DNA of 5,528 nt from Gammaproteobacteria bacterium (lineage in GTDB: Bacteria; Pseudomonadota; Gammaproteobacteria; Pseudomonadales; Azotimanducaceae): positions 1-5,528 of the forward strand of contig QIDL01000076.1 in NCBI GenBank assembly GCA_003228415.1. Reading direction: 5' to 3'. Positions 1-5,528 of the stretch are shown here, in pieces. The notes under the pieces are model-generated. The model searched no databases. It saw nothing but the letters and a program-made list of their open reading frames with translations, and was not told where the DNA came from. A program made the position numbers and the translations under genes. Position 1 is the first letter of the stretch, and each line of letters starts with the position of its first letter.

Positions 1-3000
1 GCCCACAGTCGGGTCTGCCTGAACTGGAGGGTGAGTTGATTGGTACTGTGATGCCCCGACTCGGCACCATCTCACCCTGGTCGAGTAAGGCAACCGACAT
101 CTTCCGCATTTGTGGTCTGGAAAAGGTCGCGAGGGTCGAGCGCGGGGTGCGCTGGTACGCGCGCGCCGCAGTGACCGAAACGACAGACACGGCTGAGATG
201 GCGACGGAATTGATGGCCGATCTTCACGACAGGATGACCGAGCGGGTCGTTGCCGAAGCCGAATTCGAGACCGTCTTTCAGGCACTCGAACCTCGCCCGC
301 TATCGAAGGTGGACGTGCGCGGCGGCGGAAAGCAAGCGTTGCTCGAGGCGAATGTCTCACTGGGGCTGGCGCTTTCCGGCGAGGAGATCGACTACCTGCT
401 TTCGGCCTATCGGGAGTTCGACCGAGATCCCACCGATGTGGAACTCATGATGTTCGCCCAGGCAAATTCGGAACACTGCCGACACAAAATATTCAATGCG
501 GCGTGGCAGATCGATGGCGCAGCACGGCCTCGATCCCTGTTCGGGATGATCCGCAACACCCATGCTCAGACCAATGGGGAGGGAATACTGAGCGCCTACA
601 CAGACAATGCGGCCGTCATATCCGGTAAGGACAATTTAAGATTCATTCTGGATCCCCATACCCATCGTTACGGTTACACCCAGGAGCCGATTCACGTGCT
701 CATGAAGGTGGAGACCCACAACCATCCCACGGCCATTGCACCTTATCCGGGTGCTGCCACCGGATCTGGTGGAGAGATCAGGGATGAAGGTGCCGTCGGG
801 AGAGGGTCGAAACCGAAGGCAGGACTCACGGGATTTACCACCTCGCACCTGAACGTGCCCGGATTCGAACAGCCCTGGGAACTCGATACCGGCAAGCCGG
901 ATCGGATGGTGAGCGCCCTGGACATCATGCTGGAAGGACCCATCGGTGCCGCAGGATTCAACAACGAATATGGGCGGCCATCGATAAATGGTTACTTTCG
1001 GACGTTCGAAGCGGCCTATGGAGATAGTGATCGCGTCTGGGGATATCACAAGCCGGTCATGATCGTGGGTGGTGTGGGGAATGTTCGCACCGAACACATT
1101 CTGGCGACAGGATTCGAGGTCGGCACCAAGCTGGTGGTCCTTGGCGGCCCGGCGATGCTCATTGGACTGGGAGGCGGGGCTGCTTCGAGCATGGCTTCAG
1201 GAGAGTCGTCTTCCGATCTGGATTTTGCTTCCGTTCAGAGAGACAACGCGGAGATGGAGCGACGGTGCCAGGAAGTGATCGACGCCTGCACCGCGCTCGG
1301 TGAGGCCAATCCCATCCACCTGATCCACGATGTAGGGGCGGGTGGATTGTCCAATGCCCTGCCGGAACTGGTCAACGACGCTGGCGTGGGTGGCCGTATC
1401 GACCTGCGCTCGGTACCCAATGCCGATCCGGGTATGACGCCACTGGAAATCTGGTGCAACGAAGCGCAGGAACGTTATGTGCTGGGTATCCAGGCAGAGA
1501 GTCTGGCTACCTTCGAGTCCATCTGCGCTCGGGAGCGTTGTCCGTTTGCGGTAGTCGGGGAATCGACCCGGGATCAGCATCTGCTGGTGGCGGACAGGGA
1601 ATTCGCAAATAACCCGGTGGACCTGCCGTTGTCGACGCTTTTTGGGAAACCGCCAAAGATGACTCGCAGTTATCAATCCCAATCCCCAATCTCTCAGGCT
1701 TTCGATGTCAGCCGGCTCGATATCCAGACAGCCATTCACCGGGTGCTGCGCTTTCCAGCGGTTGCAAGCAAGCAATTCCTCATCACCATCGGTGACCGCA
1801 GCATCACCGGCATGGTGGCGCGTGAACAACTAGTGGGTCCATGGCAAGTACCGGTGGCGGATCTGGCAGTGACCTTCAGTGGCTATCAGGGCTATTTCGG
1901 CGAGGCGTTTGCGATGGGCGAGCGTTCCCCGGCAGCGTTACTCAATCCTGCCGCCTCGGCGAGAATGGCGGTCGGCGAAGCCTTGACCAACATTGCAGCC
2001 GCTCTAATTCCTGAGCTCAGACGAGTCGTTTTGTCGGCCAACTGGATGGCGGCGGCTGGTGAGAACGCTCAGGAGCAGGCGCTGTTCGAAGCGGTTGAGG
2101 CGGTTGGAATGGAATTGTGCCCGCAACTCGGCATCGCGATTCCGGTGGGAAAGGACAGCCTCTCCATGCGCACCCGCTGGGAAGATAACGAGGTTGTCTC
2201 TCCGTTGACGCTCATCGTCTCCGCTTTCGCCCCCGTCGCCGATGTACGCCGTACCCTGACCCCGGAACTGATCAATGATCCTGCAACGATTCTGCTGCTG
2301 GTCGATCTGGGTGGCGGTCGCAACAGGCTGGGAGCCAGCTGCCTTGCTCAGTGCTTCAACGCGCTTGGTGAAGCAACACCCGATGTGGATGCCCCGGAGC
2401 AATTGGCCGCGTTCTTCGCTGCAATTCAGCGGCTCAACGAGTCAGCTTTGCTACTCGCCTATCATGATCGCTCCGACGGTGGTGTGTTGGTGACCCTGTT
2501 GGAGATGGCTTTTACCGGCAGGGTCGGGATCAATATCGAACTCTCGGATTCAGAGATAATGGCGCAGCTTTTTGCGGAGGAACTCGGCTGCGTGATTCAG
2601 GTTCGGCGCTCCGAACTATCGAAGGTGGCGGCAATTCTCGGCGAGCTGCCCTGGCGGACCATTGGCTCACTCAGAGACGATGAAGTCATTGAAATCAGCC
2701 GGGGTGAAACCGTGCTGTTCCAATCTGATCGAGCCTCGCTCCAGCAGTGTTGGTCTGAAGTCAGCTACCGGATGCAACGACTGCGCGACAACCCGCGATG
2801 CGCGGATGAAGAATTCGAAGGCATCGCATTCCAGGATCCGGGATTGACCAGCGAACTGACCTACGATGTCGATCATCATTTCGCCATTGGAACCGACCGG
2901 CCTGAAATTGCCGTGCTGAGAGAGCAGGGTGTGAACGGCCAGATCGAGATGGCGGCGGCTTTTGAACGGGCCGGGTTTATGCCCGTCGACGTACACATGA

Positions 3001-3665
3001 GTGATCTGATCGAAGGTCGCGTCGACTTGTTGGATTTTTCGGTACTCGTTGCCTGTGGCGGTTTCTCATACGGTGACGTGCTCGGTGGTGGCGGCGGCTG
3101 GGCGAAGAGCATCCTTTTTCATGAAACGGTTCGTGACTCGTTTGCGGACTTTTTTGCTTCCGACCGGTTGACGCTCGGTGTCTGTAACGGCTGTCAGATG
3201 CTGGCGAACCTCAAGTTGTTGATTCCCGGCGCCGAGCACTGGCCTCGTTTTGTCAAGAACGCGTCCGAGCAGTTCGAGGGCCGTACGGTGTTGATTCGAG
3301 TCAACGACGGCCCTTCTCCATGGCTGGAAGACATGGCCGGTAGCATCATGCCCATTGCGGTGGCCCATGGTGAAGGACGTGCGGAGTTTGATGATGATGC
3401 CGCTCGACGGGCATTCTGGTCTTCCGGGCAGTCGCCGTTGCAGTACGTGGACAACCATAAGAATGTCACGGAGCGCTATCCGGCGAATCCCAACGGCGCG
3501 GACCAGGGCCTGGCGGCAGTGACCACAGCGGATGGTCGGGTTCTGGCGATGATGCCTCATCCGGAACGGGTGTTTCGTGCCTATCAGAATCCCTGGCGTG
3601 ATTCCGCATGGACCGACAACGGGCCCTGGATGCGGTTATTTCAAAACGCCCGTCGCGCTCTGTGA
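1..3665 (+). CDS. purL: Phosphoribosylformylglycinamidine synthase (FGAM synthase, PurL), 5' end outside the window
   Basis: PurL catalyses the fourth step of de novo purine synthesis in the cytoplasm: FGAR + glutamine + ATP gives FGAM + glutamate. The frame is open from the left edge (first full codon at 3) to TGA at 3663-3665, giving 1,220 visible codons. E. coli PurL has about 1,295 residues, and roughly 60-70 N-terminal residues are missing here; the in-frame TTG at 36 is internal, not the start. Visible landmarks, numbered from the codon at 3, are GTISPWSSKATD (21-32), NSEHCRHK (from 155), HNHPTA (from 239), the glycine-rich GGGAAS (from 390), a second AIRS-like half with SANWMAAAG and PVGKDSLSM, and AYHDRSDGG. 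A C-terminal class I glutaminase domain starts near 968, with catalytic Cys1061 (in GVCNGCQ, codon 3183) and His1186/Glu1188 (in PHPER, codons 3558 and 3564). All known catalytic landmarks are intact and no frameshift is seen. The single fused chain is the form typical of Gram-negative bacteria and eukaryotes, as opposed to the split PurL/PurQ/PurS type. Confidence 0.98.
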   Translation, partial: PQSGLPELEGELIGTVMPRLGTISPWSSKATDIFRICGLEKVARVERGVRWYARAAVTETTDTAEMATELMADLHDRMTERVVAEAEFETVFQALEPRPLSKVDVRGGGKQALLEANVSLGLALSGEEIDYLLSAYREFDRDPTDVELMMFAQANSEHCRHKIFNAAWQIDGAARPRSLFGMIRNTHAQTNGEGILSAYTDNAAVISGKDNLRFILDPHTHRYGYTQEPIHVLMKVETHNHPTAIAPYPGAATGSGGEIRDEGAVGRGSKPKAGLTGFTTSHLNVPGFEQPWELDTGKPDRMVSALDIMLEGPIGAAGFNNEYGRPSINGYFRTFEAAYGDSDRVWGYHKPVMIVGGVGNVRTEHILATGFEVGTKLVVLGGPAMLIGLGGGAASSMASGESSSDLDFASVQRDNAEMERRCQEVIDACTALGEANPIHLIHDVGAGGLSNALPELVNDAGVGGRIDLRSVPNADPGMTPLEIWCNEAQERYVLGIQAESLATFESICARERCPFAVVGESTRDQHLLVADREFANNPVDLPLSTLFGKPPKMTRSYQSQSPISQAFDVSRLDIQTAIHRVLRFPAVASKQFLITIGDRSITGMVAREQLVGPWQVPVADLAVTFSGYQGYFGEAFAMGERSPAALLNPAASARMAVGEALTNIAAALIPELRRVVLSANWMAAAGENAQEQALFEAVEAVGMELCPQLGIAIPVGKDSLSMRTRWEDNEVVSPLTLIVSAFAPVADVRRTLTPELINDPATILLLVDLGGGRNRLGASCLAQCFNALGEATPDVDAPEQLAAFFAAIQRLNESALLLAYHDRSDGGVLVTLLEMAFTGRVGINIELSDSEIMAQLFAEELGCVIQVRRSELSKVAAILGELPWRTIGSLRDDEVIEISRGETVLFQSDRASLQQCWSEVSYRMQRLRDNPRCADEEFEGIAFQDPGLTSELTYDVDHHFAIGTDRPEIAVLREQGVNGQIEMAAAFERAGFMPVDVHMSDLIEGRVDLLDFSVLVACGGFSYGDVLGGGGGWAKSILFHETVRDSFADFFASDRLTLGVCNGCQMLANLKLLIPGAEHWPRFVKNASEQFEGRTVLIRVNDGPSPWLEDMAGSIMPIAVAHGEGRAEFDDDAARRAFWSSGQSPLQYVDNHKNVTERYPANPNGADQGLAAVTTADGRVLAMMPHPERVFRAYQNPWRDSAWTDNGPWMRLFQNARRAL

Positions 3666-3670
3666 TGAAG

Positions 3671-3690
3671 TGAGATGATGAAAGATCTCA
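3671..3690. repeat. Small inverted repeat at the purL / Nudix gene convergent junction
   Basis: A perfect 6-base inverted repeat (TGAGAT at 3671-3676, ATCTCA at 3685-3690) with an 8-base loop lies in the 22-base gap between two convergent genes. Its right arm covers the stop codon of the Nudix gene. It is placed where a bidirectional terminator would sit, but the stem is short, not GC-rich, and lacks a T-run on either strand. It could equally be chance. A termination role is inference only. Confidence 0.25.
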
Positions 3691-4242
3691 GCGAAAGCCC
3701 TCGGGGTCACGCCGAACGATGATGTCACGGGTATGGACCGGGTAGCTACCAGCCATTCGATCCCGGAAGTAGTGCTCGAGTGTTTCGCGAATGACGGGAA
3801 ACGCCAGGTCAGCCCAGGGTACTTCATGTTCTTCGAACAGGTTGACTTCCAGACTTTCGAAACCGGGTGAGAACTGCGCATCGCTGAGTTCGGCGCGGTA
3901 AAACAGATAGATCTGAGAGATGTGAGGCAGGCTGAAAACGGTGTAGAGGTCGAGATTGGCAACCCGGGCGTTCGCCTCTTCCAGAGTTTCCCGTACCGCA
4001 CCGGTGACGATGGTCTCGCCGTTCTCCAGAAATCCAGCGGGCAGTGTCCAGAAGCCGGCCCTTGGGGCAATGGCCCTCCGGCACAACAGCACCCGGCCCT
4101 CCCACACAGGCAGGCATCCCGCGATGACCCGTGGGTTCGAATAGTGAATCTTCGCGCAATGGTCGCAGACGAAGCGCTCGCGGTTGTCGCCCTGAGGCAC
4201 CTTGAGTGAGACGGGTTGTCCGCAGTTTGAGCAGTATTTCAT
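3688..4242 (-). CDS. Nudix hydrolase with N-terminal zinc ribbon (possible FAD/ADP-ribose-type pyrophosphohydrolase)
   Basis: This is a 184-residue cytoplasmic Nudix enzyme. Residues 4-29 form a zinc ribbon (C4-x2-C7 and C26-x2-C29). It is followed by the segment HYSNPRVIAGCLPVWEG (33-49) and a Nudix box starting at G70: G-x5-E76-x7-R84-E85-x2-E88-E89, with E85, E88 and E89 the expected metal ligands. The last conserved glycine of the general box is Asn91; from memory a changed residue there (EEANARV) is common in this subfamily. Downstream come SLPHISQIYLFYRAEL and VPWADLAFPVIRETLEHYF, which I recognise as conserved in it. The architecture matches the zinc-ribbon Nudix group (Nudix_N_2) that includes plant NUDX23, an FAD pyrophosphohydrolase. 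FAD or ADP-ribose as substrate is therefore inferred and not shown. The ATG at 4242 is preferred because the ribbon begins three residues later, as usual in relatives; the frame upstream meets a stop at about 4309-4311. No clear Shine-Dalgarno precedes it. The gene is convergent with purL and divergent from the GNAT gene. Confidence 0.93.
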   Translation of the reverse strand: MKYCSNCGQPVSLKVPQGDNRERFVCDHCAKIHYSNPRVIAGCLPVWEGRVLLCRRAIAPRAGFWTLPAGFLENGETIVTGAVRETLEEANARVANLDLYTVFSLPHISQIYLFYRAELSDAQFSPGFESLEVNLFEEHEVPWADLAFPVIRETLEHYFRDRMAGSYPVHTRDIIVRRDPEGFR

Positions 4243-4387
4243 CGAGTTTCGGTTGTGAAAGCAGCGGCGTAAATTGGAACGAACTTTGCTGCTGAAAATT
4301 GCATCATCTCAAGCTGTTTGCGTGGATTCATTGGTAGATTTATTGATGTATTCTAACCCGGCGCGAGCATGAGGATAATCCGTCGTC
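4243..4387. other. Divergent intergenic region between the Nudix and GNAT genes
   Basis: These 145 bases separate two divergently transcribed genes and must carry the start signals of both, unless transcription enters from further away. An AT-rich stretch (about 4326-4355) contains TATTCT at 4349-4354, a possible -10 element for the plus-strand gene, but no convincing -35 lies 16-18 bases before it. On the minus strand TTGAGA (complement of 4307-4312) resembles a -35 box, without a good -10 at the right distance. No operator-like palindrome, riboswitch or long repeat was recognised. Promoter positions are therefore left open. Confidence 0.5.
4371..4375 (+). promoter_or_regulatory. Probable ribosome binding site of the GNAT gene
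   Basis: GAGGA lies 12 bases before the ATG at 4388, a somewhat long spacing. It is the only Shine-Dalgarno-like sequence near that start. An in-frame TAA at 4376-4378 lies between it and the ATG, so translation in this frame cannot begin further upstream. Confidence 0.45.
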
Positions 4388-4954
4388 ATGGTAATCAGTA
4401 TTCGCCCTGCCGAACCTGCAAGCGTTACGCAAGTCGCCGATCTTGCTCGGGCTACCTATGGGGCGGCCTTTGGCCTCAGCTTTGCTGATCCCGATGATCT
4501 GATCGCCCATCTCGACGAACACCTGAGCCAGGAAGCGATAGCTTTGATGATTGGCAAGGATGACTTTCTTCTGGCCTATCGGCAGGATCCGGATAATTCA
4601 AAAGAAAGGCTGGTGGGCTTTCTCCAGTTCGGGACCTCACCGGACCCGGATCTCGCAGACCTCCAACTGAGACGTCTCTATGTCGATACCTCCCAACAGC
4701 GACAAGGCATTGGGTCATCGCTCATGGAAGCCTTTCTATCGCACCCGCAAACCATCTCTGTCAGACGCGTGACGCTCGATGTCTGGGAACACAATGACGG
4801 CGCACAACGCTTCTATGCCCGTTTTGGTTTTAAGGTCGTCGGGACCAAACGCTTCGCCGTCGCCTCCGGTGCCGAAACCACGGACGATCTGATCATGCTC
4901 CGGGATAGCGCCGCCAAGCCGGTATTGAAGGCAGCCGGGGCGGCCGGAGCGTAG
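4388..4954 (+). CDS. GNAT family N-acetyltransferase, PaiA-like
   Basis: This is a 188-residue cytoplasmic acetyltransferase predicted to move an acetyl group from acetyl-CoA to an amine. The GNAT fold is clear: strand 1 with ISIRPAE at the N terminus; LVGFLQFG (75-82); motif A at 94-112, with LRRLYVD and the acetyl-CoA pyrophosphate loop QRQGIG (104-109); and motif B with LDVWEHND (130-137) and FYARFGF (142-148), where Tyr143 is the likely general acid. The ending G-x-E-x-T-x-DLIM (161-170) and the N-terminal helices resemble Bacillus PaiA, a spermidine/spermine acetyltransferase. From memory, PaiA carries LGVWEKN, FYKKMGF and EEQTDLIM at matching places. Polyamine as substrate is an inference; GNAT sequences predict substrates poorly. 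The last ~15 residues are an Ala/Gly-rich tail outside the domain. The ATG at 4388 is the first possible start after an in-frame stop at 4376. It is divergent from the Nudix gene and convergent with the DUF3135 gene. Confidence 0.92.
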   Translation: MVISIRPAEPASVTQVADLARATYGAAFGLSFADPDDLIAHLDEHLSQEAIALMIGKDDFLLAYRQDPDNSKERLVGFLQFGTSPDPDLADLQLRRLYVDTSQQRQGIGSSLMEAFLSHPQTISVRRVTLDVWEHNDGAQRFYARFGFKVVGTKRFAVASGAETTDDLIMLRDSAAKPVLKAAGAAGA

Positions 4955-5022
4955 TTCCTGAGCACTCTTCCTGATCCCGCGCCACCTCGGAGTAAACTCA
5001 CAACAGCCCCGACAACACAAAT

Positions 5023-5361
5023 TCATCGTCGCGGAAACGGCACGACGTTGTGATTCCGGTGTGTTTGCTCGACAGCAATCTCGTCCTGCTCATCCATCGG
5101 CGTTACCAGGGATGCATGCAACTCCGCTAAAGACCTGCACATCATTTCGGATATACGAATTGTGGCGGCCAATGGCGTACCTGCGCGACGACGCTCCAGG
5201 TCCACGCGGAACTGCAGTCCCTGCAGCCGACGCCTGGCGGAGTCGCTGCTGGCGGTGGAGATGACCGCGTTTGTGAGCGAACGCCGCAACGCCTCGAGTC
5301 CTTCCGGATCGTTGCGAGCCATATCCACCAGTACTTCAAACGCTGGTAGCCGGTTAGCCAT
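5023..5361 (-). CDS. DUF3135 family protein of unknown function
   Basis: This is a 112-residue soluble protein with no signal peptide or membrane segment. Residues 4-85 match what I recall of DUF3135: LPAFEVLVDMA (5-15), DPEGLEALRR (18-27), then the strongly conserved core RRRLQGLQFRVDLERRR (43-59) and PLAATIRISEMM (63-74), probably all helical and rich in Arg and Glu. The tail (86-112) is polar and variable-looking, ending in NVVPFPRR; a terminal VPFPR-like motif is one I have seen in other small proteobacterial proteins. The ATG at 5361 is preferred over an in-frame GTG at 5415, because AGG lies 6 bases before it and the family domain begins four residues after it. The 18 extra residues from the GTG are Ser/Arg-rich and look non-conserved. 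The gene is convergent with the GNAT gene. No function or partner can be assigned from sequence or neighbours. Confidence 0.85.
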   Translation of the reverse strand: MANRLPAFEVLVDMARNDPEGLEALRRSLTNAVISTASSDSARRRLQGLQFRVDLERRRAGTPLAATIRISEMMCRSLAELHASLVTPMDEQDEIAVEQTHRNHNVVPFPRR

Positions 5362-5366
5362 GCGTG

Positions 5367-5374
5367 ACCTACTC
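5367..5374 (-). promoter_or_regulatory. Ribosome binding site that decides the DUF3135 start
   Basis: On the minus strand the sequence GAGTAGGT precedes the ATG at 5361, with the AGG core 6 bases away, a normal spacing. This supports the 112-residue product over the longer 130-residue reading from GTG at 5415, before which no clear Shine-Dalgarno is seen. Confidence 0.55.
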
Positions 5375-5438
5375 GCTTGTTGTGTTTTGTCAGATCCTCT
5401 TTCGCTACTATGCACAACTCAGGCGTCGTGTGCCTCGC

Positions 5439-5528
5439 ATGACATGTAAGGACTATGTGAACTCTCTGTCCCGGTATCAGGCCGGTAGCTGGGAGGTTTT
5501 GACTGGGAGTAAATGTGTTATATCAACT
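5439..5528 (+). CDS. Possible start of an unidentified gene, cut by the right window edge
   Basis: A plus-strand frame opens at ATG 5439 and stays open for 30 codons to the edge (MTCKDYVNSLSRYQ..., with SWEVLTG further on). An in-frame GTG at 5457 has AAGGA (5448-5452) four bases before it and may be the better start, giving VNSLSRYQAG. Another ATG at 5513, in a different frame, has GGGAG three bases before it. Thirty open codons can occur by chance, the product is not recognised, and the base composition is less GC-rich than the neighbours. This region may instead be a leader or promoter. It is divergent from the DUF3135 gene. Confidence 0.25.
   Translation, partial: MTCKDYVNSLSRYQAGSWEVLTGSKCVIST

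Noticed and set aside
36..38. TTG at 36 as the start of purL
   Set aside because: The frame is open to the left edge and the conserved PurL N-terminal domain is still missing about 60-70 residues, so the true start is outside the window.
1197..1829. Long minus-strand open frame of 210 codons inside purL, plus others at 636-1097 and 3066-3560
   Set aside because: They are antisense to an intact, well-conserved purL, begin without a plausible ribosome binding site, and their translations are rich in Arg, His and Pro and match no family, as expected of shadow frames in GC-rich coding DNA.
4132..4143. GGGTTCGAAT, resembling a tRNA T-arm
   Set aside because: It falls inside the Nudix coding sequence (Ser-Asn-Pro-Arg region) and no matching acceptor stem or anticodon arm is found around it.
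3922..4209. Plus-strand open frames opposite the Nudix gene
   Set aside because: The minus-strand frame carries a complete zinc ribbon and Nudix box; the plus-strand translations have no recognisable domain.
4369..4488. A 39-codon open frame from ATG 4369 overlapping the start of the GNAT gene
   Set aside because: It overlaps a clear GNAT frame, has no Shine-Dalgarno before it, and its Arg/Cys/Trp-rich translation looks like out-of-frame reading.
4904..4953. Possible frameshift at the Ala/Gly-rich end of the GNAT protein
   Set aside because: The GNAT domain is already complete at DLIM; a short low-complexity tail is common and needs no frameshift.
4955..5022. Possible terminator between the convergent GNAT and DUF3135 genes
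   Set aside because: No stem-loop followed by a T-run was found on either strand in these 68 bases.
5023..5415. Longer 130-residue form of the DUF3135 protein starting at GTG 5415
   Set aside because: The extra N-terminal residues look non-conserved, and the ATG at 5361 has a well-spaced AGG and lies next to the start of the family domain.

Overview
This 5.5 kb window looks like an ordinary stretch of a gammaproteobacterial chromosome. The main evidence is a single-chain, roughly 1,300-residue PurL of the Gram-negative type that aligns almost without a gap to my recollection of the E. coli enzyme. A DUF3135 protein, a small family I associate with gammaproteobacteria, agrees with this. The DNA is moderately GC-rich throughout the coding parts. 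No insertion sequence, phage gene, CRISPR array, rRNA or tRNA is visible. I cannot name a genus.

Layout, left to right. Positions 1-3665 (+) hold purL (FGAM synthase) without its first 60-70 codons, which lie outside the window. After a 22-base gap comes a convergent gene, 4242-3688 (-), for a Nudix hydrolase with an N-terminal zinc ribbon. A 145-base divergent intergenic region (4243-4387), which must hold start signals for both flanking genes, separates it from 4388-4954 (+), a GNAT acetyltransferase resembling PaiA-type polyamine acetyltransferases. After 68 bases comes a convergent gene on the minus strand for a 112-residue DUF3135 protein (5361-5023). The last ~110 bases hold only the possible beginning of another plus-strand gene, cut by the window edge.

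The four recognisable genes alternate in strand (+, -, +, -), so none shares an operon with its neighbour inside the window. PurL works in de novo purine synthesis. The Nudix enzyme probably hydrolyses a nucleotide-derived pyrophosphate, possibly FAD. The GNAT protein probably acetylates a small amine. DUF3135 has no known role. I see no evidence that they form one system, and no novel multi-gene system is apparent. The points most worth checking are the DUF3135 protein, the substrate of the Nudix enzyme, and the truncated reading frame at the right edge.
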